DNA of 64,000 nt. Source: Akkermansia muciniphila (GTDB taxonomy: Bacteria; Verrucomicrobiota; Verrucomicrobiia; Verrucomicrobiales; Akkermansiaceae). Shown here piece by piece: positions 46,274 to 54,795 of the stretch. The notes below the pieces were generated by a model. That model was not told the origin of the DNA and did not search any database. It was given only the letters and a program-made list of their open reading frames with translations. Numbering within the stretch: the first letter of the stretch is position 1; the number at the start of each line of letters is the position of its first letter. Location: assembly GCA_947624785.1 (NCBI GenBank), contig CANQLV010000010.1:1-64000 (forward strand). Direction: 5' to 3'. A program made the translations under genes and the position numbers.

Positions 46274-47032
46274 TTACCTGTAGTTTTTTTGAATCCATTC
46301 GACGGCCTTCGGGTTTTGGGGCAGGTAGTTTTTTAACATTTCCCTGATACGCCCTTGGGATTGACGATTCCGGGAGTCTTCCCCGTCCATGCCGGGAGGC
46401 ATGACCGGGAACGCCTTCTGCTGCTGCGCCTGTTGAAGATAGCGGGCATAGGCGTCCGGATGCCGTTCCGCTTCCTCCCTGGATGGTATTTCCAGTTTTT
46501 CCATCAGGTAGAGCAGATAAAGGGCTTCCGGATGGTTCAGGGCGGCGGCTTTTTGATAAAGCTCCAAGGCTTTCCGTTCATCCTGCACGATGCCGTATTC
46601 TCCGTCTCCGCAGGCATACAGCCGTCCCAGTTCCAATGAGGCGGGGGCGTAGGACTGCCCGTCCGCCTGCATCAGGTAGGAAAGGAGTTCAGGGGGATTC
46701 CCGGAAATGCATTCCGTGAAGGCTTCATACTGGGCCTGCGGACTTCCATGATCCGCCGCTTTTTTAATCCAGTAATTGTATTCATCGGATTTGAGATCGT
46801 TCCTGGAGATAAAGTTATGGTCCGCCATTTGGCGCATGGCGGGAACGTAGCCTGCCTGCGCCGCTTTTTTCAGCAGCATGTCCCGCTGTTCAAATTGCTC
46901 AAAGGGGGAAAGCTGCATGTATTGCCGGTATAGTTCCTCCGGGGAGGATTCCCGCGGGGAGGCTGTCCAGTAAACGCCCAGGGCGGCGGCAAGAACGGCA
47001 CCTGAAATGATCAATGCGGATTTAACGCTCAC
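46274..47032 (-). CDS. Sel1-like repeat protein with N-terminal anchor
   Basis: 252 residues. An N-terminal hydrophobic segment (SALIISGAVLAAALGVYW) is followed by Sel1-like/TPR helical repeats. These include LLKKAAQAGYVPAMRQMADH, WIKKAADHGSPQAQYEA and ALELYQKAAALNHPEALYLL. Such repeats serve as protein-interaction scaffolds in the periplasm or at the membrane. The C-terminus is rich in Gln and Pro. No functional partner is indicated. Confidence 0.8.
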   Translation of the reverse strand: MSVKSALIISGAVLAAALGVYWTASPRESSPEELYRQYMQLSPFEQFEQRDMLLKKAAQAGYVPAMRQMADHNFISRNDLKSDEYNYWIKKAADHGSPQAQYEAFTECISGNPPELLSYLMQADGQSYAPASLELGRLYACGDGEYGIVQDERKALELYQKAAALNHPEALYLLYLMEKLEIPSREEAERHPDAYARYLQQAQQQKAFPVMPPGMDGEDSRNRQSQGRIREMLKNYLPQNPKAVEWIQKNYR

Positions 47033-47115
47033 AATTGATAAGCGGCTGACCTGCGGAATTTTGTCTGAAAAAACGGTCGGGAAAAGGAGCTAGGCGGGAG
47101 CTGGGCGGCTTCCGG

Positions 47116-48033
47116 TTACGGTTTCCAGGCGGCGGCCATCAGGGTTTGGAAATGGGGCGGTTCCGGCTCCCTGTCCACAATGTCCGTGTGGATGTTCCGG
47201 AAGTCCGCTTCCTTGAGCATGCTTTCCAGAGCGGCGGGCGTGAAGCCCAGCCAGCGGTCCGCGTAGAGTTCGCGGGCTTCCTCCTGCCCGTGCTGGAGCA
47301 GGTCCAGAACGACCAGGCAGCCTCCGGGTTTCAGGATGTTCCAGGCGGCTTCCAGGGCCTTGACCGGCTTCTGGGCATGGTGCAGGGCCTGGCTGAGCAG
47401 GGCCAGGTCCACCGTGCCGGGTTCAATGGGAGGAGCTTCAATGTCCCCCAGGCGGTATTCCAGATTGTCCAGCCCGTGCTTGCGCGCCAGCTCCTGCCCC
47501 AGTTCCACCATGCTGGGGGAGTTGTCCACGGCGATCACCTTCTTGGCGCTGGGGGAGATGAGCTGTGAGACGAAGCCCTCTCCGGCCCCCAGGTCCGCCA
47601 CCACGTCATAGTTCAGGATGCGGAGCAGGGCTCCGGCCAGCGCCTTCCAGGAACGGCCCGGCGCGTAGTTCTTGCCCAGCCGGCACACCACTTCGTCAAA
47701 ATAGGCCTGCGTGCGGTTCTTGCGCTTGTCCAGGATGACCTGGAGGGCCTTTTTATCCGTTTCCGCCTCCGGCAGTTCCTCGCAGGCTTTCAGGGCCACG
47801 TTGTGCAGGTCGTTTGCCAGGGAGAGGGTGTAAAAGACGTTTTTTCCGGAACGCGTGTCCTCCACCACTCCTTCCTGCCGGAGCTGGGCCAGTTGGGTGG
47901 AGATGCGGCTCTGCCCCATGCCGAGGATTTCCTGGAGCTCCGCAACGCTCAGGGATTCTTCATTCAGAACGTTGATGATGCGCAGGCGCGTGGGGTCTGT
48001 CAGGAGTTTGAGCGTTTTTAGGATTGACTTCAT
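47116..48033 (-). CDS. ArsR-family regulator fused to a SAM-dependent methyltransferase domain (SahR-like)
   Basis: 305 residues from the ATG at 48031-48033. Residues 1-75 form an ArsR winged helix (LKLLTDPTRLRIINVLNEES, then LSVAELQEILGMGQSRIST) without the metal-binding cysteine motif of ArsR sensors. Residues 110-305 form a class I methyltransferase fold with motif I DLGAGEGFVS (147-156) and a LLSQALHHAQKPVKAL segment. The gene is divergent from metK with only 37 bp between start codons. SahR of Proteobacteria has this domain order, senses S-adenosylhomocysteine and controls SAM-cycle genes. By that precedent this protein probably regulates metK-ahcY; orthology is inferred. Confidence 0.85.
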   Translation of the reverse strand: MKSILKTLKLLTDPTRLRIINVLNEESLSVAELQEILGMGQSRISTQLAQLRQEGVVEDTRSGKNVFYTLSLANDLHNVALKACEELPEAETDKKALQVILDKRKNRTQAYFDEVVCRLGKNYAPGRSWKALAGALLRILNYDVVADLGAGEGFVSQLISPSAKKVIAVDNSPSMVELGQELARKHGLDNLEYRLGDIEAPPIEPGTVDLALLSQALHHAQKPVKALEAAWNILKPGGCLVVLDLLQHGQEEARELYADRWLGFTPAALESMLKEADFRNIHTDIVDREPEPPHFQTLMAAAWKP

Positions 48034-48051
48034 GGCGGAATAATATATCAA
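48024..48051 (+). promoter_or_regulatory. putative metK-ahcY promoter
   Basis: TTGACT (48024-48029) within the start region of the divergent regulator, a 16-bp spacer, and TATCAA (48046-48051) as a weak -10. The predicted start would lie about a dozen bases before the metK ATG. The -10 falls inside the ATATC/GATAT palindrome, so a bound repressor would block it. Confidence 0.4.
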
Positions 48052-48072
48052 CGCATCGAGATTTATCGATAT
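48045..48072. promoter_or_regulatory. candidate operator in the regulator-metK intergenic region
   Basis: The 28-bp stretch begins ATATC (48045-48049) and ends GATAT (48068-48072), and a second GAT/ATC pair lies inside. It fills nearly all of the 37-bp gap between the divergent ArsR-methyltransferase gene and metK and overlaps the metK start codon. An ArsR-type dimer would fit this spacing. The symmetry is seen; binding is inference. Confidence 0.4.
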
Positions 48073-49255
48073 GAGTAAGAACAACCCTCACATCTTCACG
48101 TCGGAATCCGTTGGGGAAGGCCATCCGGACAAGGTGGCCGACTACATTTCCGACTCTATTTTAGACGCCTGCCTGGCTCAAGACAAAACTAGCCGCGTCG
48201 CGTGCGAAACTTTGGTGAAGAGCAACATGGTCATCATCGCCGGAGAGCTGACGACCAAGGCGGTGATCAATCCGGAAAAGATCGCCCGCCAGGCCATCCG
48301 GGAGATCGGGTACTGCAACCGGCAGGACGACGACGTGTTCCACGCGGATACCGTCTTTTTCACGAACCTGCTCACGGAACAATCTCCGGACATCGCCCAG
48401 GGCGTGGACGCCCGGGAGGCGGAGGGCAAGGGCCACGCGGAGCAGGGCGCCGGAGACCAGGGCATCATGTTCGGCTTCGCGACGAACGAGACGCCGGAGC
48501 TGCTGCCGGCCCCCATCGTGTTCGCCCACAAGCTGCTCATGGAACTGGCCAAGCGCCGCAAGCGCGGGCATGTGGACTGGCTGCGCCCGGATTGCAAGTC
48601 CCAGGTGGCGGTGGCTTATGATGAAGCCGGACGCCCCGTCCATATTGAAAACGTGGTCATTTCCACCCAGCACACGGAGGAAGTGGACCATGATACGATT
48701 TACGCTTACTGCGTCAAACTTATCAAAAACGTGCTCCCGGCGAAGCTGCTGGATGACAGGACGGAGTATTTCATCAATCCCACCGGGAAATTCGTGGTGG
48801 GCGGCCCCCACGGGGATTCCGGCCTGACGGGCCGCAAGATCATTGTGGATACGTACGGAGGCATGGGCCGCCACGGCGGCGGCGCTTTTTCCGGGAAGGA
48901 TCCGTCCAAGGTGGACCGCTCCGCGGCGTACATGTGCCGCTGGGTCGCCAAGCACATCGTGGCCGCTGGATTGGCGGACAAGTGCGAATTGCAGGTGGCC
49001 TACGCCATCGGCTACCCCACCCCCGTTTCCATCCGGGTGGATACCTTCGGCACCGGAAAGGTGGAGGAGAAGGCCATTGAAAACGCACTGGAAGGCATTT
49101 TCTCCTTCAAGCCCGCGGACATGGTGGACCAGCTCGACCTGCTGCGGCCCATCTACCGGAAGACGACGCATTACGGGCATTTCACCAATCCGGAGCTTCC
49201 CTGGGAACAGCTGGACGAAAAGCGCCTTGCCTCCCTGAAACAACTTCTTCATTAA
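48071..49255 (+). CDS. metK: S-adenosylmethionine synthetase
   Basis: Makes S-adenosylmethionine from methionine and ATP, 394 residues, full length. Signatures present are [20 protein letters not shown] at the N-terminus, [12 protein letters not shown] (ATP and methionine site) and the phosphate-binding loop [19 protein letters not shown]. The ATG at 48071 lies 37 bp from the divergent regulator. It is followed after 22 bp by ahcY, so production of SAM and recycling of its by-product are encoded together. Confidence 0.99.
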   Translation: MSKNNPHIFTSESVGEGHPDKVADYISDSILDACLAQDKTSRVACETLVKSNMVIIAGELTTKAVINPEKIARQAIREIGYCNRQDDDVFHADTVFFTNLLTEQSPDIAQGVDAREAEGKGHAEQGAGDQGIMFGFATNETPELLPAPIVFAHKLLMELAKRRKRGHVDWLRPDCKSQVAVAYDEAGRPVHIENVVISTQHTEEVDHDTIYAYCVKLIKNVLPAKLLDDRTEYFINPTGKFVVGGPHGDSGLTGRKIIVDTYGGMGRHGGGAFSGKDPSKVDRSAAYMCRWVAKHIVAAGLADKCELQVAYAIGYPTPVSIRVDTFGTGKVEEKAIENALEGIFSFKPADMVDQLDLLRPIYRKTTHYGHFTNPELPWEQLDEKRLASLKQLLH

Positions 49256-49277
49256 TCCCACGACAACGTTTACAGAC

Positions 49278-50693
49278 ATGTTTTCAGAAACGGAACAATA
49301 CAAGGTGCGCGATATCAGCCTGGCGGATTTCGGACGCAAGGAACTGGACATTGCGGAACATGAAATGCCCGGCCTGATGGCCGTGCGTGAAAAGTACGCC
49401 GCCACGAAGCCCCTGGAGGGCGTGCGCATCATGGGCTCCCTGCACATGACGGTGCAGACGGCCGTGCTGATTGAAACGCTGACCGCCCTGGGCGCCTCCG
49501 TCCGCTGGGCGAGCTGCAACATCTTTTCCACCCAGGACCACGCCGCCGCCGCGATTGCCAAATCCGGCACGCCCGTGTTCGCCTGGAAGGGGGAAACGCT
49601 CCGGGAATACTGGGACTGCACCTGGAAGGCCATGAACTTTCCGGACGGCCTGGGACCGCAATTGATTGTGGACGACGGCGGGGACGCTACCCTGCTCATC
49701 CACCGCGGGTATGAAATGGAAGAAGGTTCCGGCTGGGTGGACACTCCGTCCGAATCGGAAGAGGAGGAAGTCATCAAGGCCCTGCTGAAAAAGATTGCCG
49801 CGGAAACTCCGGGCATTTTCCACCGCTGGCTGCCTGAGCTGAAAGGCGTTTCCGAGGAAACGACCACCGGCGTGCACCGCCTGTACCAGATGCAGGCCGC
49901 GGGCCGCCTGCTGATTCCGGCCATCAACGTGAACGATTCCGTGACCAAGTCCAAGTTTGACAACCTGTACGGCTGCCGCGAGTCCCTGGTGGACGGCATC
50001 AAGCGCGCCACGGACGTCATGATCGCCGGCAAGGTGGCCGTGGTTTGCGGCTACGGGGACGTGGGCAAGGGCTGCGCCCAGTCCCTGCGGGGCATGGGCG
50101 CCCAGGTGGTCGTGACGGAAATAGACCCCATCTGCGCGCTCCAGGCCGCCATGGAAGGCTACCGCGTGCTGACGGTGGAGGATACGCTGGGCTGGGCGGA
50201 CATTTACGTGACCACCACGGGGAACTGCGGCATCATCCGCATTGAGCACATGGAAAAGATGAAGGACCAGGCCATCGTCTGCAACATCGGCCACTTCGAC
50301 AATGAAATCCAGGTGCACAAGCTCCAGACCTATCCCGGCATCAAGCACCTCAACATCAAGCCTCAGGTAGACCGTTACACCTTCCCCTCCGGCAACAGCC
50401 TGTACCTGCTGGCGGAAGGCCGCCTGGTCAACCTGGGCTGCGCCACCGGGCACCCCAGCTTCGTGATGTCCAACAGCTTCGCCAACCAGGTTCTGGCCCA
50501 GCTGGAACTGTGGAATACCCGTGAAAACCGCCCTGCGGGCGTGGAAGTGCTGCCCAAGGTGCTGGATGAGGAAGTGGCGCGCCTGCACCTCGGCAAGATC
50601 GGCTGCAAGCTTACCGTCCTGCGTCCGGAACAGGCGGACTACATCGGCGTTCCGGTGGAAGGCCCGTACAAGCCGGACTTTTACAGATATTGA
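49278..50693 (+). CDS. ahcY: adenosylhomocysteinase
   Basis: Hydrolyses S-adenosylhomocysteine to homocysteine and adenosine using bound NAD, 471 residues. The NAD-binding glycine loop is [20 protein letters not shown]. The conserved ends are [20 protein letters not shown] and the C-terminal YKPDFYRY. The region around residues 150-190 ([20 protein letters not shown]) is the insert found in the longer bacterial enzymes. It is co-transcribed with metK and followed by a strong terminator. Confidence 0.98.
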   Translation: MFSETEQYKVRDISLADFGRKELDIAEHEMPGLMAVREKYAATKPLEGVRIMGSLHMTVQTAVLIETLTALGASVRWASCNIFSTQDHAAAAIAKSGTPVFAWKGETLREYWDCTWKAMNFPDGLGPQLIVDDGGDATLLIHRGYEMEEGSGWVDTPSESEEEEVIKALLKKIAAETPGIFHRWLPELKGVSEETTTGVHRLYQMQAAGRLLIPAINVNDSVTKSKFDNLYGCRESLVDGIKRATDVMIAGKVAVVCGYGDVGKGCAQSLRGMGAQVVVTEIDPICALQAAMEGYRVLTVEDTLGWADIYVTTTGNCGIIRIEHMEKMKDQAIVCNIGHFDNEIQVHKLQTYPGIKHLNIKPQVDRYTFPSGNSLYLLAEGRLVNLGCATGHPSFVMSNSFANQVLAQLELWNTRENRPAGVEVLPKVLDEEVARLHLGKIGCKLTVLRPEQADYIGVPVEGPYKPDFYRY

Positions 50694-50716
50694 ACTTTTG
50701 AAGGTTCCCATTTCTC

Positions 50717-50757
50717 AGCCGTTCCGCGGGAGGCCTCCCGGCGGAGCGGCTTTTTTA
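50717..50757 (+). terminator. Rho-independent terminator of metK-ahcY
   Basis: A long GC-rich stem (AGCCGTTCCGCGGGAG paired with CTCCCGGCGGAGCGGCT, one wobble pair) followed by a run of T (50751-50756). It lies about 25 bases past the ahcY stop. Confidence 0.9.
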
Positions 50758-50838
50758 TTTTTCCGGCGATGGATGGAAGGGAAGCAGGATATCAGGCCAT
50801 TTATTTTTCTTCTTGTTTTTTACGCAGGTTCCCCGGGA

Positions 50839-51852
50839 TCAGTGAGGAAAAGGTAGGTTTTTTATCCGGTCTTTAATTTTCAAATACCTTTCCAGCAGGA
50901 AAAGCGGAAGCAGTCTTGGAATGCTGACCAGCCAAAGCCCCGGCCTGCATTGCAGGATTTCCCAAAACCACTTGAGTTTGGTAAGGAGGCTGTTATCAAA
51001 TGTGGCATAGGGGAAGAGAAGGAGCCTCCTCTGCTCCGCCTGGATCAGTCCCATCAGGCGGTCGGCGTCCTGGTAGGTCATTTCCCCGGACTTATGCTTG
51101 CCGTACACCTCCTTCATGATCATGATCCAGGTCGTTATTAGGAATTCCGATCTTTTGATCAGGGTTGTTTTTGGATGCCCGCTTTTAAAATTGCAAATAT
51201 TGCTGTTGTGTCTCCGATAGTACGAACACCGTTTTCCGGATTCAACCATGCCTGATTTTTTTAAATAGGCGCGCAGGGACAGCATTGTGTCGTCCGCAAT
51301 GCCGGGGCCTGAGGGCAAATGTTCGAAATCGCTGAACAAAGACCTGTGGTACATGGAATTCCCTCCAAAACAGCTGTAAACATGGGAAATGTCAAAGATG
51401 CATTCCCTGTAGGGTTTGACGACGATGGAATCTGAGTCAGGCAGCATGCGTCCATGGGTGGGCTGTCCGTCTTCGTCGATCTCATTATAAGAATGGCTGT
51501 AAACCAGATGGCCGGGATATTTCTCCGCCAGAGACGCCAACGAGGAAATCCTGTCTTCCCTGGCGATGTCATCGCCGTCAAACTTGATAATCCATTCACC
51601 CCGGGACAAATTAACGGCGCGTTGCAAATTCCCTGCGATTCCCAGGTTTCTTTCGTTACGGTGGAGAATAATACGCCGCCCTCCTCCCTCTTTTTCCACC
51701 ATTTCTTCCAGGCATTCAAAAGAGCCGTCGTAAGAAAAATCGTCCGAAATAATTATTTCCCATTCTCCTGGATAATCTTGTCTTAAAATAGCCCGGAACT
51801 GTTCTTTGATAAAACGTTTCTGGTTGTAACAGAGAAGAATGGCTGAAATCAT
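50839..51852 (-). CDS. glycosyltransferase family 2
   Basis: 337 residues. The N-terminal GT-A fold is clear: MISAILLCYNQKRFIKEQFR, then EIIISDDFSYDGSFECLEEM and the DxD-type GEWIIKFDGDDIAREDRI. The C-terminal third is helical and hydrophobic near its end (LWLVSIPRLLPLFLLERYLK), which suggests membrane association. It is the minus-strand neighbour of the inverted-repeat segment at 51898-52084. It probably adds a sugar to a surface polysaccharide; donor and acceptor are unknown. Confidence 0.9.
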   Translation of the reverse strand: MISAILLCYNQKRFIKEQFRAILRQDYPGEWEIIISDDFSYDGSFECLEEMVEKEGGGRRIILHRNERNLGIAGNLQRAVNLSRGEWIIKFDGDDIAREDRISSLASLAEKYPGHLVYSHSYNEIDEDGQPTHGRMLPDSDSIVVKPYRECIFDISHVYSCFGGNSMYHRSLFSDFEHLPSGPGIADDTMLSLRAYLKKSGMVESGKRCSYYRRHNSNICNFKSGHPKTTLIKRSEFLITTWIMIMKEVYGKHKSGEMTYQDADRLMGLIQAEQRRLLLFPYATFDNSLLTKLKWFWEILQCRPGLWLVSIPRLLPLFLLERYLKIKDRIKNLPFPH

Positions 51853-51862
51853 GAAATCGAAT

Positions 51863-51890
51863 AAACAGTTTAAGTTTTTTTAAACTGTTT
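51863..51890. repeat. perfect 10-bp stem-loop upstream of the GT2 gene
   Basis: AAACAGTTTA (51863-51872) and its exact reverse complement TAAACTGTTT (51881-51890) with an 8-base, T-rich loop. It lies 11 bases upstream of the start codon of the minus-strand glycosyltransferase. It could be an operator or an mRNA structure near the ribosome site. Confidence 0.6.
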
Positions 51891-51897
51891 GAAGATG

Positions 51898-52084
51898 ACG
51901 AATTTCTAATCCGTGATCAATTAATGCCGCCATCAAGAAGGCCTATTGACAGGGAACATAAGGATAATAGGGGCGATAAGGGAATTTTGCCGGCTCCTGC
52001 TATTGATGCCATCCTTAGATGCCCTAATATCCCTAACCAGCTTTTCCCCAGATTTTTTCCGTTGACTTCGGATTAGAAATTCGT
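51898..52084. repeat. 187-bp segment bounded by 16-bp inverted repeats (candidate invertible promoter)
   Basis: ACGAATTTCTAATCCG (51898-51913) is matched exactly, in inverse, by 52069-52084. Similarity continues inward with TCAA-containing edges on both sides. A TTGACT box (52062-52067) sits just inside the right repeat and points at the plus-strand gene at 52146. A weaker TTGATC faces the minus-strand GT2 gene. Size, repeat length and position between divergent glycan genes fit an invertible promoter. An immobile MITE-like repeat is the main alternative. Confidence 0.6.
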
Positions 52085-52089
52085 GTAGT
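52062..52089 (+). promoter_or_regulatory. putative promoter straddling the right inverted repeat
   Basis: TTGACT (52062-52067), a 16-bp spacer made almost entirely of the inverted repeat, and TGTAGT (52084-52089), which matches four of six -10 positions. The -35 lies inside the possibly invertible segment and the -10 at its outer border. Inversion would replace TTGACT with TTGATC. Confidence 0.4.
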
Positions 52090-52145
52090 GTTACCAGCAC
52101 CGTTTTAACGGCGCACGCGCTCAGAGGACAAATCCTGTTTTCTCA

Positions 52146-53189
52146 ATGATTTATGTGGGAGAGCGCGGGTTGCTCCCCTACATCAAACGTACCATGGATA
52201 CTTCTTCCCGGAAAACGTCTCTCGTTGTATTGTTCAACCATCAGTATGACCGCAACATTCCGGTAATCAGGGAGATTTATTCAAGGCGTTTTTCCGGGCT
52301 GCTTCAATTAATGCCCTATTACAAGGGGGACGCTCCGGACGTATGTTCCGTATTCGGCAATTCATTCCAGTTTTATAATTATATTTTACAGGCCCGGGAA
52401 AGAATCATGGAGCTGGACGGCGATTATATTCTCATCATCGGAGACGACCTGCTCCTGAATCCCCGGTTTGACGAGTTTTCCACGCCGTCCCTGCTGGGAA
52501 TCCATGGAGAGGATACGTGCTACCTGGACGGCTTTGTGGATGTCTCCCTGCCGGTGTGCTACCGTGGAACGGTGGAAGCCCACCGTTTTTCCACGGCTCC
52601 CGCCGGCATTGATGCGGGCAGCGTCAACAGAAATGTTCCGTCCTACGGGGAAGCCCGCCAGATTTTGAAATCCAGGAATCTCATGCGGCATGACGAACTG
52701 TCCCGCGTGCGCATGTTCCTGCCCAAGTGGAATCCCGGCGGCGGCGTCCATGCCAACTGGAAGGTGCTGAAGGGCAGAGCCTGGCATCTGCTGAACTACT
52801 AGAAGCACCGGATTAAAAAGTACCGGTATTCCTATCCCGTCGTCTTCGGCTATTCGGACATCGTCTGCATTCCGAAAGGGAAGTTTGACGATTTTTGCCG
52901 CATCCTTGAGGTGTTTTCCGCGTGGAACATGTTTGTGGAGCTGGCTATTCCCACGGCCTTGCAGCTTCTTCCCGGAACGCGGCTGGCTACGCTGGAAGAC
53001 ACGCGGCACAAGTCCGGAAACGTCTGGTTCCCGCAGGATCCGGAGCATTTCGAGGCCATGAACGCCGTCATTGACGGGATGGTGTCCTCTTCCGGCGGAG
53101 ACCTCGGCAAACTGCTTGCCTCCTTTCCGGAGGAATACCTGTACCTCCATCCCGTGAAATTGTCCAGGTTCGGTGCGCGGGGTGTTTAA
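52146..53189 (+). pseudogene. glycan-locus gene split by an in-frame TAG
   Basis: The reading frame from the ATG at 52146 runs to a TAG at 52800-52802 and continues open in the same frame to a TAA at 53187-53189. The full frame is 347 codons with one amber. The N-terminal part contains LDGDYILIIGDDLLLNPRFD, a DxD-like pattern that suggests a glycosyltransferase or related sugar enzyme. No family is firmly recognised. The continuation after the stop (starting KHRIKKYRYSYPVVFGYSDI) is well-behaved protein sequence, so the stop looks recent. The product could be a truncated 218-residue protein or a pseudogene. Confidence 0.7.
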
Positions 53190-53210
53190 TCCATTGAATT
53201 TCTTTATCCC

Positions 53211-54470
53211 ATGTTGAAATATGCTGTGATCGGAGCCGGAGTTTCCGGATTGTCCATGGCCGGAATGCTGTTGAAAAAGGGGCATGAGGTGGTGGTTTAT
53301 GAGAAGGACAGCCGCCCCGGCGGCCTGATCAAGTGCACGGAGGTGCAGGACAATTTGTACCACCGGGTGGGCGGCCACGTATTCAACTCCCGGCGTCAGG
53401 AAGTGCTGGACTGGTTCTGGTCCCGGTTTGACAGGGAACGCGATTTTGTCTCCGCCCGGCGCCGTGCCGTCATTTCTCTGGAGGGCGGGGCTGTGGTGGA
53501 TTATCCCATTGAGAACCATCTCGACCAGTTTCCGGAGGCCGTCCGTTCCTCCATCGTCCATGAACTGCTGGAGCTTTACAGGAATCCCCCTGCGGAACCC
53601 CGTTCCCTGGGAGAATTTTTCCGGAACCGTTTCGGGAAGACCCTGAACGGCCTTTATTTCACGCCCTACAACAACAAGGTGTGGCGGCAGGATATCAACC
53701 AGATCGCCATGGACTGGCTGGAAGACAAGCTGCCCATGCCGACCGTGGCGGAAATCCTGTTGAATAACATCGGGCGCGTCAATGAAAGCTCCATGGTGCA
53801 CAGCTCCTTCTTTTATGCAAAGCGCGGCGGCTCCCAGTTCCTGGCGGATACGCTGGCGCGCGGCCTGAAGGTCAGGTACCGGGCGGAGGCCGCGGACATC
53901 CGGGCGCAGGATGGAAAATGGCTCGTGCAGGGAGAATTGTTCGACCGGGTGGTTTTTACAGGAAATGCCAGGCAGCTTGCGGACTGTTTCCCCGGCGTGG
54001 ACGAACTCCGCCCGTTCCTTCCCCGGATTTCGGCCTTGCGCTCCCACGGCACTACCTCCGTGCTGTGCCGGATTGACCCCAATGATTACAGCTGGATTTA
54101 CATGCCCTCCCCGGCCCACCGTTCCCACCGCATCATCTGCACGGGGAATTTTTCCAGGAACAATAATAATGGAGACATTACCACCGCCACCATTGAGTTT
54201 TCCGAGCAAATGACGGAAGAGGAAATCCGGGCGCAGCTGGAGCTCATCCCCTTTTCCCCCTCCTACCTGGCCCATTACTGGGAGGAATATACCTATCCCG
54301 TGCAGGATGCGTCCAGCCGCGCCCTCATCCGGGAGCTGAAAGAGCGGCTGGAACCGAAAGGCATTTACCTGCTGGGGCGTTTTGCGGAGTGGGAATATTA
54401 CAACATGGATGCGGCCATCGGGGCTGCCCTTGACCTGGGCGGGAGGCTGGACGGGGAACAGCCGTCCTAG
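53211..54470 (+). CDS. FAD-dependent amine oxidase/UDP-galactopyranose mutase-like protein
   Basis: 419 residues. The N-terminal dinucleotide-binding loop is YAVIGAGVSGLSMAGMLLKK, followed by the EKDSRPGG motif that contacts FAD ribose. The FTPYNNKVWRQDINQIAMDW segment is typical of the protoporphyrinogen oxidase/UDP-galactopyranose mutase-related group. The C-terminal FAD motif is GIYLLGRFAEWEYYNMDAAI. In this glycan locus it probably modifies a nucleotide sugar or lipid-linked sugar; the reaction is not proven. It stops with TAG. It lies 21 bp after the interrupted gene and is probably in the same operon. Confidence 0.82.
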   Translation: MLKYAVIGAGVSGLSMAGMLLKKGHEVVVYEKDSRPGGLIKCTEVQDNLYHRVGGHVFNSRRQEVLDWFWSRFDRERDFVSARRRAVISLEGGAVVDYPIENHLDQFPEAVRSSIVHELLELYRNPPAEPRSLGEFFRNRFGKTLNGLYFTPYNNKVWRQDINQIAMDWLEDKLPMPTVAEILLNNIGRVNESSMVHSSFFYAKRGGSQFLADTLARGLKVRYRAEAADIRAQDGKWLVQGELFDRVVFTGNARQLADCFPGVDELRPFLPRISALRSHGTTSVLCRIDPNDYSWIYMPSPAHRSHRIICTGNFSRNNNNGDITTATIEFSEQMTEEEIRAQLELIPFSPSYLAHYWEEYTYPVQDASSRALIRELKERLEPKGIYLLGRFAEWEYYNMDAAIGAALDLGGRLDGEQPS

Positions 54471-54795
54471 CATGGGAGCAGGTTCCCGGATTCCGGGGCC
54501 TTGCGGAAGACGCCTATCAGCAAAGGGCTCGTGAAGGCGGTGGATTGTTAATCCGCTGTCAATGGAAAATTTTAACGGAGAATCATCTCCATGCATCCAG
54601 CATGGATTAAAACAGGATTTTTTTATAATGGGAGGGACATGGCCTGAACAGGCAATTCTTTCATGGTTATTTTTTTATGAGTCCATCCGGATTTTTTTGA
54701 GAACAGGCGGATTAACAACTCGCTAGAGAGGGTCATGCGGAGAGCATGCGCCCATTTTTTACCAGGGCCATGCGTTTCCTCCGGAATCAGGGCGT
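54471..54795. other. intergenic region holding the second inverted-repeat segment
   Basis: 325 bases between the FAD protein and the next glycan gene. It contains the 174-bp inverted-repeat segment (54545-54718). AT-rich stretches are seen at about 54604-54632 and 54667-54700, including an isolated TATAAT at 54624-54629 without a matching -35. No other gene is seen. Confidence 0.6.
54545..54718. repeat. 174-bp segment bounded by 12-bp inverted repeats (candidate invertible promoter)
   Basis: TTGTTAATCCGC (54545-54556) is matched exactly, in inverse, by GCGGATTAACAA (54707-54718). A consensus -35 (TTGACA on the minus strand, 54557-54562) sits just inside the left repeat and points away from the glycan gene at 54796. 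Inversion would place TTGACA 17 bp upstream of TAGAGA (54724-54729), facing that gene. The repeat core TAATCCG is shared with the segment at 51898-52084. The present orientation would be the OFF state. Confidence 0.55.

Noticed and set aside
48161..50711. Long minus-strand frames opposite metK and ahcY
   Set aside because: They are antisense to two highly conserved enzymes and have no domain content.
51946..51968. TTGACA (51946-51951) with GATAAT (51963-51968) as a promoter inside the first inverted-repeat segment
   Set aside because: The spacing between the boxes is only 11 bp, too short for a sigma70 promoter.
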